Numbered from the stretch's first letter, positions 6,544 through 16,151 are shown. The stretch: 64,000 bases of DNA from Anaerolineae bacterium (GCA_022843385.1 JALHNT010000009.1:110691-174690); one strand, 5' to 3'. The notes: generated by a model not told the origin, from the sequence alone. Translations and numbers: made by a program.

Positions 6544-8754
6544 ATGCCGGTTAATAGCTCGACAAGAAAACCTCACGCGATGACCCCATTCGAACTGCCT
6601 GACCTTGAACAAACTGTCGGTGATCTGGTGCTGGATTTGCTCCGGGCGCGGGCGGAATACCCCGAGCTGGTGTTGAGTCCGCCCCAGGACGCGCGCGGTG
6701 AGGTCTCGGCCAATGCGGTGCGCGTCACCCAGCATTACACCTCAGCGTTGACGGCCTATGGCTTCAGCCTGGAACAGCAGGAATTGCGCGAAGCCGCCGA
6801 CTGGTTCGCCTCCCCCTTCCCCAGCGACCTGCACAAGCGCATCGACCCGGTGGAGATGAACCGGCTGGAAGCCCTGCTCAGTTTGCGCCCGGCCAGCCCG
6901 TTCGTGCTGCCCCGGCTGGAACAGCTCATCCGCCAGCGCACCGCCGATAACTATTTCGACCTGCAAGCCGGCGGTCCGGCCTTCGATACCCTGTGGACGA
7001 TCAAGGTGCTGGCACAGGCCAAAGCCGCTGGCGTCCTCAACGGCCTGATGGAAGAAGACAACCTGCGCGATTGGGCCACCCACATGGTCGAGGTCAACCA
7101 GCGGGACAAGGACCTGGCGCTGGCGCTGCGGCTGCGCTATGAACTGAAAAGCAAACTGCTCCCCAGCCAGCAGAAAAAATATGTCGAAAAACTAGTCACC
7201 ATCGCCGAACAAAGCGGCGGCTTCTGGGGGCTGCCCCAGGATATGCGGTCGATGGGCGAGAATATGCGGCGCGGTCAGCTCACGCCGGAGCAGATCGGCG
7301 ATCACCGCGAAATCTTCCGCGAGATGATTATCAGCACCTGCTATGTCATCGAAAACATGATGCTGCTGGCGCAAAGCTACCCCACGCTGGAGACGGTGCT
7401 GCGCCGCGCCATCGAGTTGTGGTGGGGCATCTTCTGCGGCCCGAATGCCGTCGCCATCCTGCGCGGGTTGTTCCCTAACCCTTACGATTATCTCCTGATC
7501 GTCTGCCGCACGCTGGTCTCGGTGCGCGCGTATGTCGATCAACCCTTGATCCACTGGGGTGCCGGTTATATCCACCGCAAGCTGGCCTGGCAGCAGACCC
7601 GCCCGGTCGAGCCGCCCGACACCGAGAGCATTCGTCAGGCGCTCAAGAACTGGATTCGTATCGACCTCGACAAAGCGCCGGAGCCGCTGCGGCTGGGCAT
7701 GTCGGAAAGCAACGTGGTGCGGATTTACCCCTACATCACCAACCCGATGCAGCCGGAAGACGACTCGTTCAGGCTCAACATCCCCAACGCCGACTCGCTG
7801 ATCGTGAAGTACGGGCCAGTCGAGGAGATCGACCTGGAGCGCGAGAATTATGCCGTCCTGCCCACCAGCATCCGCGACTGCTTCGTGAACATCCCCCAGC
7901 CCAGCTATGTCGATGACCAGCGGCGGCGCGCCTTCGTCATCATGGCCGACCTGCACCGCTACCGCACCCTCTCCGATGCGCTGGCGAAAGTGCCACAAAT
8001 CCACGATGCCATCGCCCAGGAATTGGGCGGCTTCCTGCTGCGGATGCATCAGGGCGAGGGGCGGGGACGGCGCTCGGCCAGCGAGGGCTTGCTCTGGCAG
8101 TTGTATCTGATGCCGATGCAGCAGCACATCCGCCGCATCTTTCAGTACGCACTGGATAACCGCCTGCTCGATAACGACGCCAATCAAAAACAGGCACAGA
8201 CCTTGCAGCGGGAACTGCTGGATCGCATCGGCAGCCTGGTGCGCTTTCAGTTGGAGCTGGAGAACTTCCCCATCGCCTGTATGCACGGTGACCTGCACTC
8301 GCGCAACATCATGGTGCGCCGTCTGAAAGCCCGCCGCGACACCGCTGCTGCTGCCGAGGGCGAGATCGACTTCAAGCTGATCGACCTGGAGAAGTTCCGC
8401 CGCAGCGGCGACGCCGCCCTGGATGCCGGCGAGCTGCTGGTAGACCTGGAGATCATCCGCGCCAGCCGCAACGCCGACCCGGCGCGTGACCCGGTGCTGA
8501 ACCTGATGCGCGCTGTCGAAGTGGCCTACGGCGAGTTCGCCCATGACCGCGAGGACTCGACCTTTCATCTGCGCCTCTGGCTGGGGCAGGCGCGCTCGCT
8601 CATCCGCATCGGCAAAGGCCGCACCAAACAGGGCGAACTCTCACTCAAGGAAAGCCGCAAAGGCCCGGCCATCCGCACCGCCTTCGACGCGCTCGATGAT
8701 GCCGAACGCGCCCTGCACTATCTCGATCAGGTGGTTCACGCCCTCAAGCCGTGA
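6544..8754 (+). CDS. large protein with a C-terminal aminoglycoside-phosphotransferase-like kinase fold
   Basis: A 736-residue soluble protein. The C-terminal third holds the catalytic signature of APH/choline-kinase folds: CMHGDLHSRNIMV (catalytic Asp, near residue 581) and FKLIDLEKF (metal-binding Asp, near 611). The first 400 residues are mostly helical, with WTIKVLAQAK and GGFWGLPQDM, and I do not recognise a domain there. A middle stretch (FRLNIPNADSLIVKYGPVEEIDLERENY) may be the kinase N-lobe. An extended -10 element TGTTAAAAT at 6528-6536 predicts transcription starting at about the ATG, so the mRNA may be leaderless; ATG 6580 is an alternative start. The substrate is unknown. Confidence 0.75.
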   Translation: MPVNSSTRKPHAMTPFELPDLEQTVGDLVLDLLRARAEYPELVLSPPQDARGEVSANAVRVTQHYTSALTAYGFSLEQQELREAADWFASPFPSDLHKRIDPVEMNRLEALLSLRPASPFVLPRLEQLIRQRTADNYFDLQAGGPAFDTLWTIKVLAQAKAAGVLNGLMEEDNLRDWATHMVEVNQRDKDLALALRLRYELKSKLLPSQQKKYVEKLVTIAEQSGGFWGLPQDMRSMGENMRRGQLTPEQIGDHREIFREMIISTCYVIENMMLLAQSYPTLETVLRRAIELWWGIFCGPNAVAILRGLFPNPYDYLLIVCRTLVSVRAYVDQPLIHWGAGYIHRKLAWQQTRPVEPPDTESIRQALKNWIRIDLDKAPEPLRLGMSESNVVRIYPYITNPMQPEDDSFRLNIPNADSLIVKYGPVEEIDLERENYAVLPTSIRDCFVNIPQPSYVDDQRRRAFVIMADLHRYRTLSDALAKVPQIHDAIAQELGGFLLRMHQGEGRGRRSASEGLLWQLYLMPMQQHIRRIFQYALDNRLLDNDANQKQAQTLQRELLDRIGSLVRFQLELENFPIACMHGDLHSRNIMVRRLKARRDTAAAAEGEIDFKLIDLEKFRRSGDAALDAGELLVDLEIIRASRNADPARDPVLNLMRAVEVAYGEFAHDREDSTFHLRLWLGQARSLIRIGKGRTKQGELSLKESRKGPAIRTAFDALDDAERALHYLDQVVHALKP

Positions 8755-8816
8755 TAACAAAGCTGAGGGCAATTCATGTTCGCCTGAGACATAGTCCCTC
8801 CAGCTATATCCAGTTT

Positions 8817-9038
8817 CTATGGAGGTGTCATGGTTTGAGCAGTTTGAGTTCCATCTATCTGCTCTTGGACTGTCGCATTTGATTCTGCGATTGCGCTTGC
8901 TGTCATCCAGAGAGGGACTTCAGGGTTAGTGAATAGATCGGATGTTTGAAAGAGGATAAGCAAAAGCCACAGAAGAAAAACGATAATCACAACTCCAGCA
9001 AATATTGCAAAGTGCTCACGTTGTGGAACCTGTCTCAT
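8817..9038 (-). CDS. small single-pass membrane protein
   Basis: A 73-residue protein beginning MRQVPQREHFAIF, with one strongly hydrophobic segment (VVIIVFLLWLLLILF, near residues 16-30) and a polar Ala/Thr/Gln-rich tail that would lie outside the membrane. ATG 9038 has GGAGGG seven bases upstream; an in-frame TTG at 9053 is less likely. It sits alone between convergent and divergent neighbours. No family was recognised. Confidence 0.6.
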   Translation of the reverse strand: MRQVPQREHFAIFAGVVIIVFLLWLLLILFQTSDLFTNPEVPLWMTASAIAESNATVQEQIDGTQTAQTMTPP

Positions 9039-9139
9039 TCGGTTACCCTCCAAACTTCTGACTTCAGCCTTTTGCGGAAGTTATAGTTTAGATTCTATCC
9101 CCCAACCCGCTGACACCACGCTGACCCACGACGGGACGA

Positions 9140-9739
9140 ATGCCTATACCTGAGGTCGCGCCAACCGGATACAATCATTCATATGGTTTTCCACGCCTTA
9201 CGGAGATAGCGGGGATTAACATGCTAAAGCTGATTGGTGTCATCGATGCACATGACAGTGAATTGAAACTGAATGGGTATAATTTATGGGTCAGTTGGTA
9301 TATTCGCAACCCGGGGGGCATCATTAATTGGCGAGCGAGAAACCTTGTAGACAATCTTATTGAAGTTGGGATCAGCGATAACACACATGCCATATGTGAA
9401 TTGTACCTCTTGCTGGTGAATAAACGCTGGTTCTCAAAAGTGGATAAGCTCGATGATTTCAGTTCAACAGTAGTTGTTGAGCAGGGGATGCCTGTTTGTG
9501 AATGGACCTGGGACAAACCTTCTCCCTGGGTTGTCAATGAAACGCTGGAGTTCAAAGTTCAGCTTGCATCGAACGTCTTAGAAATAAGACTTTCCGATGA
9601 TGCTGATGTCACCAAAATCTTTGAAACTGGCCGGGTTCAGTTCGGTGTAGACAAGGATGACTTTCTGAGCCGAATACGACTAATTGATCTTGAGCCATCT
9701 GAGGTGTCTACAATACTCACGACATTTCTACACAGCTAG
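9140..9739 (+). CDS. hypothetical protein, AT-richer than its surroundings
   Basis: A 199-residue soluble protein without recognisable motifs. It starts MPIPEVAPTGYNHSYGFPRL; a start at M28 (GINMLKLIGVIDAHDSEL) is also possible because the region between is weakly coded. The sequence alternates strands and loops and contains several Trp residues (NLWVSWYIRNPGGIINW). Base composition is clearly lower in GC than the flanking genes, suggesting a recent acquisition. It borders the first copy of the composite repeat. Function unknown. Confidence 0.55.
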   Translation: MPIPEVAPTGYNHSYGFPRLTEIAGINMLKLIGVIDAHDSELKLNGYNLWVSWYIRNPGGIINWRARNLVDNLIEVGISDNTHAICELYLLLVNKRWFSKVDKLDDFSSTVVVEQGMPVCEWTWDKPSPWVVNETLEFKVQLASNVLEIRLSDDADVTKIFETGRVQFGVDKDDFLSRIRLIDLEPSEVSTILTTFLHS

Positions 9740-9779
9740 ACTTGCTCTCTTAGCCTCAGTCCTGCAACTGGCCTGAGCC

Positions 9780-9894
9780 ATAGATCAGTCTAATCAACCT
9801 CGAAATGCTGGCGATGGGCGGGGCGAGCCACCAATACAACGGCGTAGGCCGCCGGGTGCAGCCGACCCTCGGCGTGACAATTGCGCGATTCGCG
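9780..9894. pseudogene. possible gene remnant beside repeat copy 1
   Basis: On the plus strand the stretch can be read as SHQYNGVGRRVQPTLGVT, like an RHS/YD repeat. On the minus strand the end LHPAAYAVVLVARPAHRQHF followed by a stop also looks coding. In repeat copies 2 and 3 a minus-strand gene lies in this position, so a decayed gene is plausible, but which reading is real is open. Confidence 0.25.
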
Positions 9895-10459
9895 CTCCCT
9901 CAACCCCGATTTTTCTCAACCCTTCTCTAACCCTGCGCCGACACCCTTAACCCACGCCCTCTCCTAAAATGGTTAACGCCGACTCGCGTTATCTCGTACC
10001 AAAAAGTTTACCAAAAGTTCACCCGTAACGGCGGAATCGGCTGTAGTCTAATGACAGGAAGTCGATAGTCGGTAGTCAGCAGTCGTCAGTCAATAGAGGA
10101 AAAGCTCGTGCCTCGTCACTCATTACTCGTCACTCGTCACTCGTTACTCATTCCTGACCGAAAGGTAAAACTGTAAAAAGGATGCTTTTGCAGTTGCAGA
10201 ATTTTGTGCAGACTCGCTCTGCTTGCACTCTGTGGTCAGTTCTTCTTTTTTCCCGGTGGCGGATCGCTCCCGTCATTGCACCACCGCAAATCCGATCCGC
10301 CGGCGGCAAAGGAGTCGAGGAGTTGAAAGTGCTGAGTGCTATGTTGAACGTGAAAGACCTCTGATTTCTCTCTGTGTTCTCTGCGTCTCTGTGGTCGGTT
10401 CTTCTTCGTCTTTTCCTGGCGGCGAAATCTGCCGACTAAGGAATGTGGTTAATGAATAA
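9895..10459 (+). repeat. composite intergenic repeat, copy 1
   Basis: The block begins CTCCCTCAACCC, includes GGTTAACG, then the iterated TACCAAAAAGTT / TACCAAAAGTT / CACCCG core at about 9998-10026. It continues with short tandem words (GTCGATAGTCGGTAGTCAGC; CTCGTCACT repeated), a TTTTGCAGTTGCAGAATTT segment and a CTCTGTGTTCTCTGCGTCTC segment. The same order recurs at 16326 and 60336. No credible gene lies in it. Confidence 0.85.
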
Positions 10460-10557
10460 ATGACCTGTCAGTGGTCGGCTTCAGGCGGCGCTGGCATCCA
10501 CCAGAGCAATCGGCTATAGTGGGACGCCGTAGCTTCGCCAGCGAGAGATGATGTCCT

Positions 10558-12114
10558 ATGCGCCCTGGTTCGCGCCTGCTTTTGACTCTGACCGCCTGCC
10601 TCCTGATCGGCATCGTTGTCCCCCTCACCAGCCACGCCCAGAACGAGTGCGGCGTGGTGGATCGCATCGACTTCCCGGTGGATCGGATGGTGTTCGAGTT
10701 GGTACAGGATTATGCTGTGCCGTCGCCCCGTCATCAGGGGCGCTATCACACCGGTGAGGATTACGCCGCCGCGCGGGTCATGAGCCTGGGGACGCCGGTG
10801 CGCACCATCGCCGCCGGACGGGTGACCTTCTCCGCCCCGACCGGCTGGGGACGCGATGGCGGAGTGGTCATCATTGAACATGCCTTCCCCGATGGCAGCC
10901 TGGCCTACAGCATGTACGGTCATCTTCAGGCCACCGAGCGCTATCCCTTCCCGGAGCGTTACACCTGCATCCCCTTCGGCGCGGTCATCGGCGCGATTGG
11001 CGATGTCCGCCCGGCTCCGCACCTGCATCTGGAGATCCGCAGCGCTGGCCCCGACCTGCCCGGCCCCGGCTATGCCCGTGAAGTCTCTGGCGATACCGTC
11101 TTCCTCGCCCCCAGCCCCTTCATCCGCAACTGGCAGGCCTGGCTCGACCCGGCGCACCGCTGGCATGTGCTGCTGCCGGAGGCCGACCGGCTCATCAGCC
11201 CACCGGTTGAATTCAGCGATCACAGCCTGCTCTTCGCTACCCGAGATCGTGTGCGTTATGCCACATCCGATGGCCGGGTGCTGTGGCGCATCGTGCCGGA
11301 GACTCCGCTGGCCGCCCTGAGCTGGTGGAATGACCAGCCCTTGCTGACCGATCAGGACGGCGGGATGCAGCTCGTCAACCTGGATGGCACGCTGGGCGAA
11401 CGCTGGCAGACCGGCATCCCCGTCCGCGCTCCGGCGCTGCGGCTGGGCGACCGACTGCTCTTCTCGACACCCCAGGATCGGCTGGTGGCCTTCGCGGCGG
11501 ATCGGCGTGAGCTGGCCTGGGAGATCGACGGCATCCCGCCAGTCACGGCTTTCCAGGCAGCCGGCGACATCGTCGGCATCCTCAGCGAGGGCGATGTACT
11601 CTCGGTCATCACGGGCGAGGGTCAACTGCTCAGTCAGGAAGTGCGCCCGACCCACCTCGCGGCTTCGCCTCAGGGCCGGCTGCTGCGCTGGGATGCCGAG
11701 GGTCTGTTGGAGTGGGATAATGGCTGGCTGCCCGCCACCCTGCCTGATCTGCCCCATGCGCCAGAGAGCGCTCTGACCGCCAACAGTGGCAGCCTGTACC
11801 AGTATTCCGGCGAGACCCGCCTCATCACCGGCTTCGACGCCGCCGGACAGATGCGCTGGCAGACGCCGCTCACCCTGACCGGCCAGCCGACCCTGACGCT
11901 CATCAACAACCTGCTGCTGCTCATCAGCGACGACGGTTTCATCACCACCCTGCAAGCCGACACTGGCGCGACCTGCTACCAGATGCGCCTCTATGGCGAC
12001 GGACGCGGGACGCCCTGGCACAGCCTCGGCAGCGACGGTTTGCTGCGCGTTGGGCTGGCTAATCAAATCATCGGCCTGGACTGGACGACGCTCGTCGGAG
12101 GCTGCACCCCGTGA
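10558..12114 (+). CDS. secreted M23-family metallopeptidase with C-terminal beta-propeller-like repeats
   Basis: A 518-residue exported protein. A signal peptide (MRPGSRLLLTLTACLLIGIV, then PLTSHAQN) is followed by a LytM/M23 domain with the zinc motifs HTGEDYAA (H-x3-D, near residue 62) and HLHLE (near 157). M23 enzymes cut peptidoglycan cross-bridges. From about residue 210 the protein has repeated beta motifs ending in W or R (GRVLWRI, LAWEIDG, MRWQTPL), like PQQ/WD propeller blades, perhaps for binding the wall or a partner. The stop overlaps the next start as GTGA, so the two genes are coupled, although the second is cytoplasmic. Confidence 0.8.
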   Translation: MRPGSRLLLTLTACLLIGIVVPLTSHAQNECGVVDRIDFPVDRMVFELVQDYAVPSPRHQGRYHTGEDYAAARVMSLGTPVRTIAAGRVTFSAPTGWGRDGGVVIIEHAFPDGSLAYSMYGHLQATERYPFPERYTCIPFGAVIGAIGDVRPAPHLHLEIRSAGPDLPGPGYAREVSGDTVFLAPSPFIRNWQAWLDPAHRWHVLLPEADRLISPPVEFSDHSLLFATRDRVRYATSDGRVLWRIVPETPLAALSWWNDQPLLTDQDGGMQLVNLDGTLGERWQTGIPVRAPALRLGDRLLFSTPQDRLVAFAADRRELAWEIDGIPPVTAFQAAGDIVGILSEGDVLSVITGEGQLLSQEVRPTHLAASPQGRLLRWDAEGLLEWDNGWLPATLPDLPHAPESALTANSGSLYQYSGETRLITGFDAAGQMRWQTPLTLTGQPTLTLINNLLLLISDDGFITTLQADTGATCYQMRLYGDGRGTPWHSLGSDGLLRVGLANQIIGLDWTTLVGGCTP

Positions 12115-13592
12115 TCGATCAACAGCGCGCTCCGTTTCTCGATGGGCTGAAGGCCGCGCGCCGCGCCCCCATCAACTCGTTTCACATGCCCGGTCACAAG
12201 TTCAAGCCGGCGCTCAACCCGGCGCTGGTCGAGCTGCTGGGTGAGGCCGTCTTCGAAGCCGACCTGAACGAGATTCACCCGCTGGTCGATTATCTTCATG
12301 CCCCGCGCAGCACCCTGCTCGAAGCCCAGCAGTTGGCCGCGGCTGCCGTTGGCGCGGATCGCAGCTACTTCCTGGTCAACGGCTCCACCGTCGGCAATCA
12401 GGCCATGCTGCTCACCGTCGCCCACGAGGGGCAGGAAGTGGTCGTGCCACGCGCCGCCCATCGCTCGGTCTACGCCGGGTTGATCCTGTCGGGCGCGGTG
12501 CCGGTCTACGTCCCGCCGCTGTATCATCCCCTGGTCGAATTCCCGCTGGCAGTGCCGCTGGAAGACGCCCGCGCCGTCCTCGAACGCCATCCGGACGCCG
12601 TCGCCCTGCAAATCACCAGCCCCAACTACTACGGCTATCTCTCCGATGTCGGCGGGCTGGCGGCGCTGGCGCACCAACGCGGGCTGCCGCTTCTGGTCGA
12701 TGAAGCGCACGGGGCGCATCTGCCCTATCACCCCGACCTGCCCGCCGATGCCGTCTCACGCGGTGCCGATCTGGTGGTGCAGAGTTCGCACAAGACCATC
12801 GGTGCCTTAACCCAGGCGGCGCTGCTGCACCACACCGGCCAGCGGGTGGATGTCGCCCGGCTGGAGCGCATCCTGTCGCTGCTGCAATCATCCTCGCCCA
12901 GCGCCCTGCTGACCGCCTCGCTCGACGCCGCCCGGCAGCAGATGGCGACGGCCGGCAAGTCGCTGCTGGACAATACGCTGCGGCTGGCCCATTGGGCGCG
13001 GGAGCAGATTCGCGCTATCCCCGGCCTGTGGTGTTATGGCGCGGAGATCGTCGGCGAGTGTGGCATCTTCGCCCATGACCCGACCAAGCTGGTCATCCGC
13101 GTCAGCGAGACTGGCTGGAACGGGCATCAGTTCGTGCGCCGGTTGGCCGCCGCCCATCAGGTCTATGTCGAATTTGAAGACCCCAAACACATCATCTGTT
13201 CCGTCACCATCGCCGATGACGAGGCCGGGGTGAGCTATCTGCTGGACTCGCTGGGGGCGGTGGCGGCTCATGCTCACAACCAGCCCGCCTCGACGCCCAC
13301 TGCCGCCCTGATGACTCCGCCGCCCCTGCCGGAGATGATCCTGACGCCGCGCCAGGCCAATGTCGCCCCCTCCCGTCCCTTGCCGCTGGAACAGGCCGCC
13401 GGTCACATCGCCGCCGAGCAGATCATGCCCTATCCCCCCGGCATCCCGCTGGTGCTGCCCGGCGAACGCCTGACGCGCGATCTGCTCGCTTATCTGCGCT
13501 ACGTCAAAGCCCAGGGTATCAAGATCGTCGGCCCCCACGACCCCACCCTCGCCACCGTGCGGGTGATTGTGTCCACGCAATATTCGGGCTGA
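12111..13592 (+). CDS. Orn/Lys/Arg decarboxylase family PLP enzyme
   Basis: A 493-residue fold-type I decarboxylase. FHMPGHKF near residue 24, NGSTVGNQA near 88, LLVDEAHGAHL near 195 and the PLP-lysine segment QSSHKTIGALTQ near 224 are the hallmarks of the family that decarboxylates lysine, ornithine or arginine to polyamine precursors. It lacks the long N-terminal wing domain of inducible enterobacterial enzymes and matches the shorter biosynthetic type, with a C-terminal domain ending PPGIPLVLPGERL. The likely start is GTG 12111, overlapping the peptidase stop. Substrate preference cannot be read from sequence alone. Confidence 0.85.
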   Translation: MIDQQRAPFLDGLKAARRAPINSFHMPGHKFKPALNPALVELLGEAVFEADLNEIHPLVDYLHAPRSTLLEAQQLAAAAVGADRSYFLVNGSTVGNQAMLLTVAHEGQEVVVPRAAHRSVYAGLILSGAVPVYVPPLYHPLVEFPLAVPLEDARAVLERHPDAVALQITSPNYYGYLSDVGGLAALAHQRGLPLLVDEAHGAHLPYHPDLPADAVSRGADLVVQSSHKTIGALTQAALLHHTGQRVDVARLERILSLLQSSSPSALLTASLDAARQQMATAGKSLLDNTLRLAHWAREQIRAIPGLWCYGAEIVGECGIFAHDPTKLVIRVSETGWNGHQFVRRLAAAHQVYVEFEDPKHIICSVTIADDEAGVSYLLDSLGAVAAHAHNQPASTPTAALMTPPPLPEMILTPRQANVAPSRPLPLEQAAGHIAAEQIMPYPPGIPLVLPGERLTRDLLAYLRYVKAQGIKIVGPHDPTLATVRVIVSTQYSG

Positions 13593-13593
13593 T

Positions 13594-13602
13594 GTTATAA
13601 TG
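13594..13602 (+). promoter_or_regulatory. extended -10 promoter TGTTATAAT
   Basis: TG-n-TATAAT starts one base after the decarboxylase stop and 17 bases before the ATG of the TIR-NACHT gene. The predicted transcription start is within about two bases of that ATG, implying a leaderless mRNA. Confidence 0.5.
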
Positions 13603-13610
13603 ATCGGGTA

Positions 13611-16151
13611 ATGACCAGGACACATAGCCAGCCGCCCATGATGCAGCAAGTCTTCATCAGCTATCACCGTGAGAATCGCACCTCTGCTGAACGTGTGCGC
13701 GATGCCTTGCGCTCCTGGGGTTACGCCACCTGGTACGACCTGGATAATTGTCCCCCTGATTCCTACTTCCTCAAAGTCATACAAGAGGGGTTGGAAGCCT
13801 CACAAATTGCGGTGGGTATTCTGACGCGCTCCAGCCTGAATTCGCGTGACACACTCGACCAGTGGACTTATGCGCTCGGCTGGAATATCCGGCTTATCCT
13901 TCTCGGATTTGAGGCTGTCGAACTGCCGGATTGGTTAACCGGTGTTTCGCTTGTCGATTGCACTACTGATGAAGGAACGGGTCTGAATCAGCTTCGACAG
14001 ATACTCAACCAGTCCGAAACGATTCCCACCCCACCAACCGCCGCGCCGCATCAACCGCGCCGCCAACCTGCCGAAGAACCAGTTTCCTATCATCCCCCTC
14101 GACTGAAAGACGATGTGCCGTTCAAACGACGGCGACGGATCGCGATCGGCTTGTTGATCGTTATTTTGTTGATTGCAATCTTCTCGACCTTTCTGGACGA
14201 TAAGACTTTATCGGTGATCGCCATAGTAGTCGCGCTCATCCCGGCAATTTACGCGCTCATGCCAGAGTCGCCAGCGCTGGAAGACACACCAAGAGCCGGA
14301 CAGCCCATCGACAACAATCGCGCGGTGATGCTTTACAAAGTCTATCAGAGCTGGATTGAAGGCGTATTGAAGCCTAATCTGCCGGCCGGCGAAATCGATC
14401 TGGAATTATCATTACAACCAAATGCCGTGCTGCGTCATGTCGATTACGGCGATTATCGACTGCCGCCTTCCAGCCGTTCAATTGACCGCATCTTCGCTGA
14501 TATGCATGGCGAACTGATCATCCTGGGTGAACCGGGCAGCGGCAAGACAATCCTGATGCTCCAACTGGCGCACCTCCTGCTGGGACGTGCGCAGCAGGAT
14601 CACAGCCAACCGATACCGCTGATCTTCAATCTGGCCTCGTGGAGCAAAGATCAAAAACCGCTGGTCGATTGGCTCGCCGACGAACTACGGCTGCGATATG
14701 ACATCACCGACAAATGGCTTGTTGAGGGCTGGATAAATGGCAGGATCGCCCTTTTCCTCGATGGATTGGACGAAATCGCCCCTGCCTCTGATTTTATGCC
14801 AGGAACGGAAAGTGCTGCCCTGGATGAAGCAGCTGTCAAACTGCGTTCAGCCTGCATTGATGCAATCAATCATTTTCGTGGTGATCATCCCCAAAGCGAT
14901 CTGGTGGTATGCAGCCGGATTCGGGACTATGCCGCGCTTCAGCACAAACTGAACCTGAATGCTGCTATCCTGCTGGCAGACCTGACGGAAAGACAGATCA
15001 GCTCCTATCTGGAAGGCGATCACCACCAGGGCATTCGTGATATGCTCAAAAGTGAACCGGAAGCGGCGGAACTGGCGCACAAACCGCTGCTGTTGAGCAT
15101 TATGAAAATAAGCTACGCCGGTATCCCTTATCAGGGCAGCCCACATTATCAATTGCAGCTATCTGATTCAGATATTGACAATCGATATTATCACCTATTA
15201 AGGGTTTATGTCGATCAACGTTTGTTGATAGTCAATTGTCATCGTTACATTGATAATCAAACATTCAAATCTCTCTCGTGGCTAGGTTGGCAAATGCTTC
15301 GTCGGAAAAAGAGCCTCTTTTATGTCGAAGAATTACAACCAGACTGGGCAATCAACAGTCAACGCTACCGCAAGAATGTTAGGATTGGAGTTGGATTAAC
15401 AATTGGCTTAACTATGGGACTAACGAGCTTTTTTAATACCAACCTGAACGAATCACTTGTTGGCAGTCTTATAGTTGGATTGATCGTCGGATTATCATTT
15501 GGAGTATTATTTATGTTGATTATTGGCCCATTTAGAGGTTTGGGTGATATTCAATTCTCGGAGCAAATCTTCTGGGTTTTCCCTACAAAGTGGGAATTTT
15601 TAGGATGGTTGATTATGGGAATATCTATTGGGGCAGTATTTAGTGTACCAATCAACCGTATAGATATTGGGCTAGTAGCCGGTTTGATAGGTGGCATCAC
15701 TGTAGGAATAGTCTCTGGATTGTCGCAAAAACACAATACAGATATTCGAATTAGCCCGAATTCAAGATTGAAACGTAGTCTTGGTAACGGAACAGCAATT
15801 GGACTAATTATAGGATTGCTGGTAGGAGTACCGATCTCCTTAGTTTTAACAATAGATTATGGACTAGTTGCTGGATTGATAATTGGACTAGTTGCTGGAT
15901 TAGGTTTTGGCATCCATGCAGTAATTCAACACATTGGCCTCCAGTTGGCTCTATCTTCTGAACAGGTTATCCCGCGCTGGCGCTATGACAAATTCCTTGA
16001 CTATGCGGCTGAGATTGGTTTGCTCCGTAAGGTGGGCGGCGGGTACATCTTTCGCCATCGCCTGCTGATGGACTACTTCGCCCAGGAATATGAGAAGCAG
16101 CGTCAGGCGGGCAAGCCCTCTCTTCAAGCTCAGTTACCGGCTGAAGAATAA
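13611..16151 (+). CDS. TIR - transmembrane - NACHT NTPase - multi-transmembrane protein (NLR-like)
   Basis: An 846-residue protein. Residues about 11-130 form a TIR domain (QVFISYHRENR; ATWYDLDN; LDQWTYALGW). Two hydrophobic segments follow near 180-225. A NACHT-type STAND NTPase comes next, with Walker A GEPGSGKT (near 306) and Walker B ALFLDGLDE (near 379). Residues about 585-780 are a string of glycine-rich membrane segments (VGLTIGLTMGLT; GLVAGLIGGITVG), then a cytoplasmic end RHRLLMDYFAQEYEKQ. TIR domains often cleave NAD or signal, and NACHT proteins sense invaders, so an anti-phage or stress role is inferred. The membrane-repeat region is strikingly AT-rich compared with the 5' half, suggesting a domain swap. 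Confidence 0.8.
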   Translation: MTRTHSQPPMMQQVFISYHRENRTSAERVRDALRSWGYATWYDLDNCPPDSYFLKVIQEGLEASQIAVGILTRSSLNSRDTLDQWTYALGWNIRLILLGFEAVELPDWLTGVSLVDCTTDEGTGLNQLRQILNQSETIPTPPTAAPHQPRRQPAEEPVSYHPPRLKDDVPFKRRRRIAIGLLIVILLIAIFSTFLDDKTLSVIAIVVALIPAIYALMPESPALEDTPRAGQPIDNNRAVMLYKVYQSWIEGVLKPNLPAGEIDLELSLQPNAVLRHVDYGDYRLPPSSRSIDRIFADMHGELIILGEPGSGKTILMLQLAHLLLGRAQQDHSQPIPLIFNLASWSKDQKPLVDWLADELRLRYDITDKWLVEGWINGRIALFLDGLDEIAPASDFMPGTESAALDEAAVKLRSACIDAINHFRGDHPQSDLVVCSRIRDYAALQHKLNLNAAILLADLTERQISSYLEGDHHQGIRDMLKSEPEAAELAHKPLLLSIMKISYAGIPYQGSPHYQLQLSDSDIDNRYYHLLRVYVDQRLLIVNCHRYIDNQTFKSLSWLGWQMLRRKKSLFYVEELQPDWAINSQRYRKNVRIGVGLTIGLTMGLTSFFNTNLNESLVGSLIVGLIVGLSFGVLFMLIIGPFRGLGDIQFSEQIFWVFPTKWEFLGWLIMGISIGAVFSVPINRIDIGLVAGLIGGITVGIVSGLSQKHNTDIRISPNSRLKRSLGNGTAIGLIIGLLVGVPISLVLTIDYGLVAGLIIGLVAGLGFGIHAVIQHIGLQLALSSEQVIPRWRYDKFLDYAAEIGLLRKVGGGYIFRHRLLMDYFAQEYEKQRQAGKPSLQAQLPAEE

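Noticed and set aside
7192..8568. 458-codon open frame antisense to the kinase-fold gene
   Set aside because: Shadow frame rich in His, Gln and Asp; the sense frame has catalytic motifs.
10080..10160. CRISPR-like run of CTCGTCACT words
   Set aside because: Units are too short and irregular, with no unique spacers and no cas genes.
10468..12066. 532-codon open frame antisense to the M23 peptidase gene
   Set aside because: The sense strand has a signal peptide and zinc motifs; the antisense frame has none.
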